Below, piece by piece: positions 9,104-18,507 of a stretch of 63,388 nucleotides of DNA (position 1 is its first letter; every line of letters starts with the position of its first letter). Location: contig DASXVO010000057.1 in NCBI GenBank assembly GCA_036504215.1, positions 1-63,388 on the forward strand. The letters run 5' to 3'. This DNA is from Vicinamibacterales bacterium. Lineage in GTDB: Bacteria; Acidobacteriota; Vicinamibacteria; Vicinamibacterales; Fen-181. Below the pieces are notes generated by a model. That model saw only the letters and a list, made by a program, of their open reading frames with translations, was not told the origin of the DNA and ran no database searches. The position numbers were made by a program, and so were the translations under genes.

Positions 9104-11344
9104 ATGACTGCTCCAGCGGAATCCGACGATGCCACGCACGTCGTCCCGGTCGTGTGCAACCACGACTGCGGCGGCCGGTGCCGTCTCGAGGCCCATGTGA
9201 GGGGCGGCCGCGTCGTCCGCATCACGACCGACGAGTCGCCGGATCTCGCCGACAGGCCGCAGCTCCGCGCGTGTCTCCGTGGCCGGGCGATCGGCAGCCG
9301 GCTGAACGACCCGAACCGACTCCTCTACCCGATGAAACGGGTCGGCGCGCGCGGGGAGGGCCGGTTCGAGCGCGTGTCGTGGGACGAAGCCATCGACCTC
9401 GTGACCTCTCGACTGCAGCGGGCGGTGAAGACCTACGGTCCGGGATCGGTCTTCATCCACCACGGCAACGGCGACGAAGGCGCCATCAGCGGCGTGGCGG
9501 CGGCACGGCGCCTGATGAACCTGATGGGCGGCCACCTCGCCTACTACAACAGCTACACGTCCGCGTGCCTGAACTACACGGCTCCCTTCATCACCGGCCG
9601 GCGTGACACGAGTTCGTACCAGACCCTGCCCCACTCGAAACTGATCGTCCTCAACGGCTTCAACCCGGCCGAGACGATCTTCGAAACGAACTCCTGCCAC
9701 TACCTCGCGCGGGCGAAGGACGCCGGCGCGAAGGTCATCGTCATCGATCCCCGCCTCACGGAGACTGCGGCCACGTTCGCGGACGAGTGGCTGCCGCTGA
9801 AACCGACGACCGATGTGGCGCTGTTCGTGGCGATGGCCCACGTGATCGTCACCGAAGGCCTGCAGGACCAGGCCTTCCTCGACACGTTCTGTATCGGCTT
9901 CGACGAGCGTCACATGCCGGACGGCGTACCCGAAGGCCTGTCCTTCCGCAGCTACGTCCTCGGCGCGGCCGACGGCACGCCGAAGACGCCGGAGTGGGCT
10001 GCGCCCATCACGGGCATCGATGCCGCCACCATCAGGCGGGTGGCCATCGACTACGCCACGCACAAGCCCGCGCAGTTGCTGCAGGGATGCGGGCCCCAGC
10101 GCCACGCCTACGGCGAACAGTCCGTCCGCGCCGGGATCACGCTGGCGTGCATGACCGGCAATCTCGGCCGGCTCGGCGGCGGCTGGGGCGGCGGCGAGGG
10201 CGGCCGCAGCCTGGGCCTCCCGATCGGAGGCTTCCCGACGGGGACCAACGGCGTCAAGGCCAGGATCCCGGTGTTCCTGTGGACCGACGCGGTCGTCCGC
10301 GGGACGGAGATGACCGAGCGGGACGGCGTCAAGGACGGCCCGCTCGAGAGCAACATCAAGTTCATCTTCAACATCGCGGGCAATACCCTGGTCAACCAGC
10401 ACGCGGACATCAACCGCACCGTGGCGATCCTCAGGGACGAGCGCCTCGTCGAGTTCATCGTCGTCTCCGACCAGTTGCTCACGCCGAGCGCCCGGTTCGC
10501 GGATGTCCTGCTGCCGGCGGACCACTCGCTCGAGCGCAACGATCTCGGGTCGCCGTGGACCGGCGAGCGATACGTCGTGTTCGGCAACAAGGTCGTGGAA
10601 CCGCCTGGTGAATGCTGTCACGAGTATTGGTGGCTGAGCCGCGTGGCCGAGCGGCTGGGACTCGAGCCGGCCTTCACCGAGGGAAAGACGCGCGAAGACT
10701 GGCTTCGGCAGATCGTGGCGGAGGCGCGGGCGGGCGACGCGTCGTTCCCCGATTACGACGAGTTGCGAAGTCAGGGCCTGTACCGGAAGACACCGGAACC
10801 GTACGTGGCGTTCGAGAAGGAGATCGCCGATCCGGCGCATCACCCGTTCGCGACGCCCTCCGGCAGGATCGAGATCTTCAGCAAGACGCTCTACGACATG
10901 CAGCACCCGGAGATTCCCGGGGTGCCCAGTTACCTGGCGGCCTGGGAAGGCCCCGAGGCCGACCTCGTCGGCCGGTACCCGCTGCAGTGCATCGGGCCGC
11001 ACGCGAAAACACGGATCAACTCCACCTACGACGAGAACGGGTGGATGGAAGAGGCCGAGCCGCGAACCATGTGGATCAGCCGTCAGGATGCGGCAGCGAG
11101 GCACATCGCCGACGGCGACACGGTGAACGTGTTCAACGACCGTGGCGCCCTCCTCGCGAGGGCGCGGGTCACCAGGCGTATGCGGCCGGGCGTCGTCTCC
11201 GTCCCGCAGGGCGCGTGGTACACACCGGACGAGCACGGCGTCTGCCATCGCGGATCCGTCAACATCCTGACCAGTCAGAGGCCGACGCCGCTCGCGCACG
11301 GGAATGGCCAGCACACGATGCTGGTGGACGTGCGAAAGGCGTGA
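9104..11344 (+). CDS. dmsA: Dimethyl sulfoxide reductase-type molybdopterin oxidoreductase, catalytic subunit
   Basis: 746 aa. It follows E. coli DmsA closely, e.g. RACLRGR, PMKRVGARGEG, the S/T-SAC region holding the predicted Mo-ligand serine, QGCGPQRHAYGE, ADVLLPADHS and VSVPQGAWY. Cysteines C18, C22, C26 and C57 form the FS0 [4Fe-4S] site. Expected to reduce DMSO, TMAO or a related oxyanion. The start was set at 9104 by GGAGG 6 nt upstream. No twin-arginine signal is seen here or in the 38 residues upstream in frame, unlike E. coli DmsA. Begins a dmsABC operon. Confidence 0.9.
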   Translation: MTAPAESDDATHVVPVVCNHDCGGRCRLEAHVRGGRVVRITTDESPDLADRPQLRACLRGRAIGSRLNDPNRLLYPMKRVGARGEGRFERVSWDEAIDLVTSRLQRAVKTYGPGSVFIHHGNGDEGAISGVAAARRLMNLMGGHLAYYNSYTSACLNYTAPFITGRRDTSSYQTLPHSKLIVLNGFNPAETIFETNSCHYLARAKDAGAKVIVIDPRLTETAATFADEWLPLKPTTDVALFVAMAHVIVTEGLQDQAFLDTFCIGFDERHMPDGVPEGLSFRSYVLGAADGTPKTPEWAAPITGIDAATIRRVAIDYATHKPAQLLQGCGPQRHAYGEQSVRAGITLACMTGNLGRLGGGWGGGEGGRSLGLPIGGFPTGTNGVKARIPVFLWTDAVVRGTEMTERDGVKDGPLESNIKFIFNIAGNTLVNQHADINRTVAILRDERLVEFIVVSDQLLTPSARFADVLLPADHSLERNDLGSPWTGERYVVFGNKVVEPPGECCHEYWWLSRVAERLGLEPAFTEGKTREDWLRQIVAEARAGDASFPDYDELRSQGLYRKTPEPYVAFEKEIADPAHHPFATPSGRIEIFSKTLYDMQHPEIPGVPSYLAAWEGPEADLVGRYPLQCIGPHAKTRINSTYDENGWMEEAEPRTMWISRQDAAARHIADGDTVNVFNDRGALLARARVTRRMRPGVVSVPQGAWYTPDEHGVCHRGSVNILTSQRPTPLAHGNGQHTMLVDVRKA

Positions 11345-11357
11345 GAAGGGAGGGCGC

Positions 11358-11921
11358 GTGCCCGTCGGACAGATCGCATTCCTGGTGGACACCACCAGGT
11401 GCATCAACTGCAAGACGTGCGAGGTGGCGTGCAAGGACGTCAACGAGGGGGTCGTCGGCGTGCGGATTCGGCAGGTGCGGACGTTCGAGGGCGGCGAGTT
11501 CCCCCGGGTCTTCGCCTACGCGATCTCGATGTCGTGCAACCACTGTGAGGACCCGGCCTGCGTGGCCGCGTGTCCGGCCGGGGCATACACGAAGCGGGCC
11601 GGAGACGGGATCGTCGTGCACGACCCCGAGCGGTGCATCGGCTGCCGCTATTGCACGTGGGTGTGTCCGTACGGAGCGCCGCAGTACGACGCGACGGCGG
11701 GCAGGATCCGCAAGTGCAACCTGTGCGTCGAGGAACTCGACCGGGGCCGACTACCCGTGTGCGTGACTGCGTGCCCGATGCGGGTCATCGAGGTGGGCAG
11801 GCTGGCCGATCTCGAAACCCGCCCGGGCGCCACGATGCTGATCCGGGGCGTGCCATCGCCCGATCTCACCAAGCCGGCGTGCGTGTACCTGATCCGAAGC
11901 GAGGCAACCGATGTCCGCTGA
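11358..11921 (+). CDS. dmsB: DMSO reductase-type iron-sulfur subunit
   Basis: 187 aa with GTG start behind AAGGGAGGG. Four cysteine groups are visible: CINCKTCEVAC, CNHCEDPACVAACP, CIGCRYCTWVCP and CNLC...CVTACP, enough for four [4Fe-4S] clusters as in DmsB/NrfC/PsrB subunits. It carries electrons from the membrane anchor to the molybdenum subunit. It starts 13 bp after dmsA and its end overlaps dmsC by 11 bp, so the three are one transcript. Confidence 0.93.
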   Translation: MPVGQIAFLVDTTRCINCKTCEVACKDVNEGVVGVRIRQVRTFEGGEFPRVFAYAISMSCNHCEDPACVAACPAGAYTKRAGDGIVVHDPERCIGCRYCTWVCPYGAPQYDATAGRIRKCNLCVEELDRGRLPVCVTACPMRVIEVGRLADLETRPGATMLIRGVPSPDLTKPACVYLIRSEATDVR

Positions 11922-12789
11922 CGCGAGACCAAGCGAGTGGCCGCTCATCGTCTTCACGCTGGGCGTGCAGTTTGCGTGCGCGGTCCTGCTGGCCGCCGTG
12001 ACGGCCGACGTGCTCACGGGCGCCAACCACGCCGGCGCGGCACGTCCGCTGGGCGTGATGGTGTTTCCCTCGATTGCCGGAGCGATCCTCTGTTCGTGGT
12101 TCCACCTTGGGCGGCCGCGAGACGCGTGGAAGTCGCTGTCGAATCTCGCGCACTCCCGGCTCAGCCAGGAGGTCCTGCTGACGGGACTGTTCGTGGCTGC
12201 GGCGCTCCCGTACAGCGCGATGTGGTACGGCGGCATCACGGCCTTGCGCCCCGCGTGGGGCATCGCCACGGCGATGCTCGGGCTGGCGGCGATTGCGTCG
12301 GGCGCGTCGATCTACACCGTGCCCGCCAGACCCGTCTGGAATTCCTGGTGGGTGCCGGCGTCATTCTTCGGCGCGACGCTCGTGCTCGCGGGCCCTGCGT
12401 TCGCCATCGTCGTCAACGCGTCGGGCCTGCGGACGGTCCTGGACGTGCTGCTCGCCGCGACGATCGTGGGCAGTGTTCTGCAACTCGTCTCCGCCTTCGG
12501 GATGTTGACCGTCGCGACCGCGGTGGCCGGCCGACAGGCACGCGACGCGGGCATCGAGGAAGCGCCGGCGCTCAACGGGGCCGCGCAGCGGAGGACATTC
12601 GCCCTTCATCTCATTCTGGCCTGCGTCCTGCCCGCCGCCGTCGCCGTGTGGCTCTCGACGGTAGGCCGCGAGGACGCCGGGGCCGTGAACCGCGGGATCG
12701 TCGCGCTTGCGTTCCTGTCAGCGGCAACCGGCGCCACGCTCGGAAGACGGCTCATGTTCACCCTCGGCACCTCGATCCCGCGATTCTGA
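11911..12789 (+). CDS. dmsC: DMSO reductase-type membrane anchor subunit
   Basis: 292 aa, about eight hydrophobic segments. It opens EWPLIVFTLGVQFACAVLL and has the WFHLGRPRDAWKSL loop and LSQEVLL motif typical of DmsC. The family oxidises menaquinol in the inner membrane and passes electrons to DmsB. ATG overlaps the dmsB stop. It ends the operon. Confidence 0.9.
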   Translation: MSADARPSEWPLIVFTLGVQFACAVLLAAVTADVLTGANHAGAARPLGVMVFPSIAGAILCSWFHLGRPRDAWKSLSNLAHSRLSQEVLLTGLFVAAALPYSAMWYGGITALRPAWGIATAMLGLAAIASGASIYTVPARPVWNSWWVPASFFGATLVLAGPAFAIVVNASGLRTVLDVLLAATIVGSVLQLVSAFGMLTVATAVAGRQARDAGIEEAPALNGAAQRRTFALHLILACVLPAAVAVWLSTVGREDAGAVNRGIVALAFLSAATGATLGRRLMFTLGTSIPRF

Positions 12790-13062
12790 GATTCCGGAAG
12801 CCTTGGGAACAGATTGGCCTATTTCTGTGTCGAATCGTTCTTCAGCACCAATCGTCCCAGCATGATATTGGTTGGCGGTGCCTTGAAGGCGTCTTCGCTC
12901 AGCGGAAAATCCGTCGTGCGGGGGAACCCCTGCGGTCCTGTCTCTGCGATGAAGCCAAGGTTACCCAACGTGTCCGGGAAGATTCGGAACCTCAAGCAGG
13001 CGCCGAAATAGGACGAGAATGAGCGTTCTTGGCACACGTCCCTCCGTCAAAGTGCTTGTCTA

Positions 13063-13440
13063 TTAGTTGCCTGGAGGCAGAACGAGGACCTGTCCGATGC
13101 CAGAGGCTACTTGCGTCTCTGCAGCCGCGCGAGTACGAATCGAAGCCCTGCGCCAGGACTCCCCGGTCGGCGAGGTATTCGTGAAGCTCCCGGAGCGCGG
13201 TCTTGTAGAGCCAGATGAATGGATTGAACCACTGTCCGATGGCCGCACACTGGATGAGCAGGATGTCCGGGGAGTGCCCCTGGCGGATGTGCGTCCGCTC
13301 GTGCGCCACCACCTGACCCAGGACCTGCTCGTCGCCGGCCGCGTACACCCACAGCAGCAACTGCTGCCAGTCCCACGGGCCGTGGGGCACCGGCATGTCG
13401 TCGAACGCCCTGGCCGGCAGCCGCGGGAGGGTCTTCAAAC
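13063..13440 (-). pseudogene. Relic of M56/BlaR1-type membrane metallopeptidase
   Basis: Read on the minus strand, about 90 residues match the catalytic core of BlaR1/MecR1-like M56 peptidases: the zinc motif HERTH (about 13303-13289), then FNPFIWLYK and HEYLADRGVL. The frame has no start of its own after the M14 stop and loses similarity after FDSYS; an adjacent frame continues to about 13063. So it is a truncated, frameshifted fragment without sensor or N-terminal membrane parts. The 270 bp beyond (12790-13062) hold only a short minus-strand frame that I cannot identify. Confidence 0.7.
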
Positions 13441-13449
13441 CGCCGCTGG

Positions 13450-15291
13450 TCACCGGGCCGTCGGCTTCGCGAGGATCACTGTCGACCGCACCGTTCCCGC
13501 GCGGTCGTGGCTCGCCGTCACGGACACCGTCGTGCCCGCGGGCGCCGCGACCAGCCACTCCACCAGCCCGCGGTCTGGTGTGCCGGGCGCGTATCCCCAC
13601 CAGGTCGCCGTGGAGCGCTGGCCGCTGCGGCCCTCCAACTGCCCGAGCGACCGACGGAGTTCGCCTTCGATGAGGCGTGCGCCGGATGGCAGGGCGAGTT
13701 CGGCCACGATCCCTCCAACGACATGGCGGTCGAGCGCCTGCTGCGAACCGTTGGTCGGGAGCCAGCCCGAGTTCTCCAGGGCCAACCGGACGCGCCAGAT
13801 GTCCTGGCCGACCGGTTGCGCGACGAGCGATCGGATCTGGATTCGCGGCGTCGCCAACCCCAGGTAGATCAGCCAGTCGCTGTGCGGCGCCACCTCCTTC
13901 TCGAGGCGGTCGAACGGGATGTTGTACCAGTAGCGGATCAGATCCCAGCCGCCGATCTCGACCGGCCCGAGCTGCGGGTGGTTGAACGCGTGCCAGCGGA
14001 CGAACCCGTCGCCGCGAAGCTGCTCGTCACTCCAGCGGAGCATCTTCACCTCGTCGTCCACCGGGTGGAAGCCCCACAGCCACGCCGAGGCGTTCGTGCC
14101 CTCCAGCGAGATGCCGGCCGCGCGGAGCGGATTCCAGAATTCGGTGATGAACGAGTAGATGCCCTTCCGGTCGAAGAGCCAGCCGAACGCGCTCGGAATG
14201 TAGGCGTCCTGCTCGGTGGCGCGCAGGTCGAAGTACGACATCGCCGTGTAGCCCGTCAGCGCCGCCCCCTTCGCGGCGAGCGTCGCGTAGGTCAGGCGGT
14301 CGGACGATGCCAGCCGTTCGCCCGCATTGACCGGCGGCGTGAGGACCAGCCCGCCGAACGTGTGGCACGTCACGTGGGCGACGATATTGGGACGGCTCGC
14401 GATGGCGGCGATGTACGCGGCCACCTCGGGCTCCGAGGTCGGGTATGGGCCCGCCGGTGCGCTTCCGCCACTCGACCGCTGGTCACCGGGGAAGTTCTGG
14501 CCGAAGTCCAGCGACTCGATCGGCGGCGGGTCGGCGATCGTCTCGCCGTTGTAGTCGGTGATCAGGCCCTCGGGCAGCACGCGCCAGTAGTCGCCGCCGA
14601 ACTCGTCCGGCTGGCGAGGGACGAGCAGGCGCGAATCGCCCGGATACGACTTCCAGGGGCCGTTCGGATCGCGCAGCCGCATGAAGACCGACCGGCCGTC
14701 ACCATCGACGTCGCGGGCGTAGAGGCCGGGTTCCTCGGCGCCGCGCCGTGACGGCCGATCGACCGAGCGGATGAACCGCCCCTCGGTGAGCGTCGCCTCG
14801 ACGCCGTCCGGGGTCAGGCGCGGGAGAACGTAGACCGTGCGCGTGTCGAGCAACTGCGTGACCCGTGCGTCGGTGCCGTAGTCGCGCAGCAGCCGCCAGA
14901 CGAAGTGGAGCGCCGCGACGCCGCCTCCCCACTCGGCCGCGTGGGTGTTGCCGTCGACGACGAGTGCGGGCTTCTCGAGCGCGGGACCGGTGGCGCGGTT
15001 CGTCAGCGTGAGGAACCACATCTTCCGCCCTTTTGGCGTCGCGCCGATGCTCGAGAGATCGAGGAGCTCGGGCCGCGCCGCTGCCCACGCCTTCAGGAGG
15101 CTGGTCAGCTCGTCGTAGCGAAGGATGTGATCGAAGGGAAGCGCCGGCAGTGCGGCGGCGGTCCTGGATGCGGCGCCTGGTCCCATCGGTCCGCCCGTAC
15201 CGGCGACAGGAAGCCCGGTGGTTCCCCCCTCAACCGTGGCGAGCACGCTGAAGACGGCCAAGATGACAATCCGTGCGTTGATCTGGTTCAT
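13450..15291 (-). CDS. Secreted M14-family zinc carboxypeptidase
   Basis: 613 aa with an N-terminal signal-like segment. The M14 signature is present: GNTHAAEW (H117 and E120 zinc ligands), a third ligand in VTCHTFGG, and the catalytic glutamate in YSFITEFWNP. The catalytic part is residues about 55-450; the C-terminal 150 residues look like a beta-sandwich (VRLALENSGWLPT). Likely a periplasmic or secreted peptidase releasing C-terminal residues. The M56 relic lies directly downstream. Confidence 0.88.
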   Translation of the reverse strand: MNQINARIVILAVFSVLATVEGGTTGLPVAGTGGPMGPGAASRTAAALPALPFDHILRYDELTSLLKAWAAARPELLDLSSIGATPKGRKMWFLTLTNRATGPALEKPALVVDGNTHAAEWGGGVAALHFVWRLLRDYGTDARVTQLLDTRTVYVLPRLTPDGVEATLTEGRFIRSVDRPSRRGAEEPGLYARDVDGDGRSVFMRLRDPNGPWKSYPGDSRLLVPRQPDEFGGDYWRVLPEGLITDYNGETIADPPPIESLDFGQNFPGDQRSSGGSAPAGPYPTSEPEVAAYIAAIASRPNIVAHVTCHTFGGLVLTPPVNAGERLASSDRLTYATLAAKGAALTGYTAMSYFDLRATEQDAYIPSAFGWLFDRKGIYSFITEFWNPLRAAGISLEGTNASAWLWGFHPVDDEVKMLRWSDEQLRGDGFVRWHAFNHPQLGPVEIGGWDLIRYWYNIPFDRLEKEVAPHSDWLIYLGLATPRIQIRSLVAQPVGQDIWRVRLALENSGWLPTNGSQQALDRHVVGGIVAELALPSGARLIEGELRRSLGQLEGRSGQRSTATWWGYAPGTPDRGLVEWLVAAPAGTTVSVTASHDRAGTVRSTVILAKPTAR

Positions 15292-15438
15292 TGCCGTGTT
15301 CCCGCTCTGCGCTACCCGACGGTCACTGTGGAGTGGATTATGCTCCCTCGGCGTGTGGTATCAGTAAAGGCCCAGATGCTGCACAATCGGTAGGTCCAGC
15401 GCGGGCCACGTCGGAAGCGGCGGGGCGAGGCAGCGGGT

Positions 15439-15467
15439 TTGACAGCGGGTCGGGTGAATTATAGGAT
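15439..15467 (+). promoter_or_regulatory. Sigma-70-like promoter of the FTR1 gene
   Basis: A perfect TTGACA (15439-15444) is followed after 17 bp by TAGGAT (15462-15467, 4 of 6 matches). The predicted start site falls on the palindrome at 15474-15490. Confidence 0.55.
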
Positions 15468-15473
15468 TTCAAT

Positions 15474-15490
15474 ATGAGACTGCGTCTCAT
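15474..15490. promoter_or_regulatory. Palindromic operator in front of FTR1, possible Fur-like box
   Basis: ATGAGAC-TGC-GTCTCAT is a perfect inverted repeat. Its inner 15 bp keep the TGA-N9-TCA frame of a 7-1-7 Fur box, though the centre differs from the E. coli consensus. It lies on the predicted transcription start, where a repressor would block initiation. An iron-responsive repressor is the natural candidate because the gene is an iron permease; other dimeric repressors are possible. Confidence 0.5.
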
Positions 15491-15532
15491 TCCCTTGCCA
15501 CTTGTCGCACCCGAACTCACTGGACCCCGACC

Positions 15533-16507
15533 GTGAACCTGACCCGCGTCCCGACCTACGTTCCGCCAGTCGTCGTGCTCATCGCAGCGGCCCTCCTCGT
15601 CGCCGCCGTCCTCGGGATCCGCCTCGACTTCCTGTCGCACCCCGACCCCACCGCCCGACCGGCCGGCTCCGGCGTCGCCGCCGTCGACATCGCCGTGCTC
15701 GTCTTCCGCGAAGGCCTCGAGTGCATCCTCGTGCTGGCCGCCATCACCGCGAACATGGTGGGCCCCCGCGCCGCGTGTCGCCGCCCCGTCGCCCTCGGCG
15801 CCGCTGTCGCGTTCGCCGCAACCCTCATCACCTGGCGCGTCGCCGCAGGCATCGTGGACGACCTCTCGCAGAGCGTTCCCGCGCTGCACCTCCAGGCCAT
15901 CACCGGGCTGCTGGCCATCCTGGTCCTTCTCGTGGTGATGAACTGGTTCTTCCACAAGGTCTACTGGACGGGCTGGATTACGCTCCACACCAACCGCAAG
16001 CGGGAGTTGATGAGCGCCGCGACGAACGGCCCCGGTGCGACCACCCGCCTCTGGTGGGGACTCGGCCTCCTGGGCTTCACCTCGCTCTACCGCGAAGGGT
16101 TCGAGGTCGTGCTCTTCCTCCAGAGCTACAGGCTCAAGCTCGGGAGCGGATCGCTGCTCTCCGGGGTGCTCGCCGGCCTCTTCTGCACCAGCGGCGTGGC
16201 CGTCCTGACCTTCCTCGCCCACCGCCGCCTCCCCTACCGGCAGATGCTCGTGCTCACCGGCGCGCTGCTTGGGATCGTGCTCCTCGTCATGGTGGGCGAG
16301 CAGGCCCAGGAGATGCAGCTCGCACGCTGGCTGCCGACGACCGAGATCGCCTGGCTCTCGCGCTGGGTCCCGGACTGGGTGCGTCTCTGGTTCTCCGTGT
16401 TCCCCACCGTCGAGACACTCACTGCGCAGGCAATCGCGGCGCTGCTCGTGCTTGGCTCGTATCTGCTCGCTCGCTCCCAGCCGCCCGCACGACTCAGGAC
16501 GTCCTGA
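15533..16507 (+). CDS. FTR1-family high-affinity iron permease
   Basis: 324 aa, about seven membrane segments. Both iron-binding REGxE motifs are present: REGLE at 59-63 and REGFE at 187-191, each in a helix. FTR1/EfeU proteins take up Fe3+ coupled to Fe2+ oxidation. It lacks the periplasmic cupredoxin/M75 partners (EfeO/EfeB) as neighbours and has no fused domain. The start is GTG with no strong ribosome site; no in-frame ATG fits better. A promoter and palindromic operator lie 40-95 bp upstream. Confidence 0.9.
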   Translation: MNLTRVPTYVPPVVVLIAAALLVAAVLGIRLDFLSHPDPTARPAGSGVAAVDIAVLVFREGLECILVLAAITANMVGPRAACRRPVALGAAVAFAATLITWRVAAGIVDDLSQSVPALHLQAITGLLAILVLLVVMNWFFHKVYWTGWITLHTNRKRELMSAATNGPGATTRLWWGLGLLGFTSLYREGFEVVLFLQSYRLKLGSGSLLSGVLAGLFCTSGVAVLTFLAHRRLPYRQMLVLTGALLGIVLLVMVGEQAQEMQLARWLPTTEIAWLSRWVPDWVRLWFSVFPTVETLTAQAIAALLVLGSYLLARSQPPARLRTS

Positions 16508-16724
16508 ACCGGGTCCCACGCGGGACTCCCACCAGGCGTTGCACGAAAAATGCAGCACCTCTCGTGACGCTCAGCCGCACCCCGCCGTATGATTGGGTGC
16601 GTACTGTCGCCCGCTGTCCGCTGTCTCGCCAATCTCGAGCCCAGCTCCGGTTGTCCCGGTTCCCTCTTCACTGGGGCGCCCCCGCCAAGCGGCGCTCCCC
16701 CCATCTCGCGACAGGGAGGTACTC

Positions 16725-18455
16725 ATGCGCGCGACTTGCACCGAGAAGGGTTTGACCGTCAACCTGATCGCCGGCACGCACGTGGTCCTGATCGCCATGA
16801 ACCTGACCAAGGCCCGGGCGACGGGACTCCTCGGCTTCTCCATCGAGCGCACCGACCACACCGAGGGCGAGAAGTACTTCCTGAAGAACTTCCTGCTCTT
16901 CAAGGTCAACGACACCGGCGCCAAGGCCGACCACTCGAGCGACAACAACCCCTTCCAGGAGTTCCTCTGGGGCGATTACACCGCGAAGCCCGAGCACACG
17001 TACACCTATCGCGTGATCGCGAAGAAGGGCCGCCCCGGCCGGCTGCAGCCGGACAACGAGGTCAGCGTGACGGTCACAACCGAGAGCGAAGTGACCGACG
17101 ACCACGCGATCTTCTTCAACCGCGGCGTCGCTGCGTCGCAGGCCTACGCGGACAAGTTCCACAATCAGCGGCCCGAGAAGGTCCCGAACAACGCCGCCTA
17201 CATCTGGCTGTCGCGCGGCCTCGAGGAGGCGCTGCTGAAGTTCATCGGCCAGGCGAGCGGGCCGGGCTTCGGCCTTCGCGCCTGCATGTACGAGTTCAGC
17301 TATCCGGAGGTACTGCAGGCCTTCGGGATCGCGTCGCGCGCGGGCGCCGACGTCAGGATCGTCTACGACTACAACGCAAAGACGGTGAAGGACAAGTCCA
17401 CGGGCCAGAGCCGCACGGAACGCGATCCGGGCGACCGCGACCTGAAGGCCATCACGACGGCCGGCATCACGGCGCTCTGCACGCCGCGCCAGCAGAGCGA
17501 CAACATCTCGCACAACAAGTTCATCGTGCTGCTCGAGGGCAACCGGCCGGTGCAGGTCTGGACCGGCTCCACGAACATCACCGAGGGCGGAATCTTCGGC
17601 CACTCGAACTGCGGCCAGATCGTGCGCGACCCGGCCATCGCACGCGTGTACCTCGACTACTGGAAGCGGATCAGCGGTGATCCCGGACCGAAGGCGTTCA
17701 AGGCCTACGTCGAAAGCCTGACGCCGGTGCCGGACAAGAAGGGCCAGAAGCCGCCGAAGCAGACGATGCTGCCGGTGCTGAGCCCGAGGCCGTCCATCCG
17801 CGCCCTGAAGTGGTACGCGGAGTTGATGGACGGCGCGAAGTCCGGCGTCTTCGCCACGTTCCCGTTCGGCGTGAACGCGGACTTTCTGAAGGTGCTCGCG
17901 AAGCGCCGGGCGTTCCTCCGGTACGCGCTGCTCGACAAGCCGAGCCTGGGCCGCGGGCCGAACCAGGTGGAGATCATCAGCCGCGACCCGAACAACCGGG
18001 CCACGGCGGGCACGACGCTGAAGGGCGGGCTCGCCCAGTGGGCCGCCGAGAAGCTCACCGGCCTGAACGTCAACGTGCCGTACATCCACACGAAGTACAT
18101 GATCATCGACCCGCTCGGCGACGATCCGATTGTCATCAACGGTTCGGCCAACTTCAGCGAGAACTCGATCCTCCACAACGACGAGAACTCGCTGGTCGCG
18201 CGCGGCGACATGCGCATGGCCGACGTGTTCCTCGGCGAGTTCATGCGTCTCTTCAACCACTACTACTTCCGGGCCGCCGTCACCGAACCCAGGAAGCCGA
18301 ACGACACGGCCGACTCCACGCACCAGGCCGCGGCCAACGATCCCGCAGGCAAGGTGTACCTCAAGGAGACCGACGGATGGGCCATGCGCTTCTTCGAGGC
18401 AAGCAACCCCCGGGCCAGGGAGCGTAAGTACTTCGGCGGGACGATTGCGATCTGA
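16725..18455 (+). CDS. Phospholipase D-like (HxK) domain protein
   Basis: 576 aa. The ATG follows GGGAGGT. Residues about 1-110 look like a fibronectin-type beta-sandwich. Two PLD half-sites follow: SHNKFIVLLEGN...WTGSTNIT and IHTKYMIIDP...INGSANFSE, each with H-x-K and the G-S-x-N element. No signal peptide. The superfamily includes phospholipases, nucleases and transferases; this arrangement does not point to one substrate. Stands alone on the plus strand, followed by a beta-lactamase-fold gene. Confidence 0.85.
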   Translation: MRATCTEKGLTVNLIAGTHVVLIAMNLTKARATGLLGFSIERTDHTEGEKYFLKNFLLFKVNDTGAKADHSSDNNPFQEFLWGDYTAKPEHTYTYRVIAKKGRPGRLQPDNEVSVTVTTESEVTDDHAIFFNRGVAASQAYADKFHNQRPEKVPNNAAYIWLSRGLEEALLKFIGQASGPGFGLRACMYEFSYPEVLQAFGIASRAGADVRIVYDYNAKTVKDKSTGQSRTERDPGDRDLKAITTAGITALCTPRQQSDNISHNKFIVLLEGNRPVQVWTGSTNITEGGIFGHSNCGQIVRDPAIARVYLDYWKRISGDPGPKAFKAYVESLTPVPDKKGQKPPKQTMLPVLSPRPSIRALKWYAELMDGAKSGVFATFPFGVNADFLKVLAKRRAFLRYALLDKPSLGRGPNQVEIISRDPNNRATAGTTLKGGLAQWAAEKLTGLNVNVPYIHTKYMIIDPLGDDPIVINGSANFSENSILHNDENSLVARGDMRMADVFLGEFMRLFNHYYFRAAVTEPRKPNDTADSTHQAAANDPAGKVYLKETDGWAMRFFEASNPRARERKYFGGTIAI

Positions 18456-18507
18456 CACGAGGCCGGGGCGGCGCAGACGGGCATCGGCCGTGGTAGCATC
18501 GGCGCTC

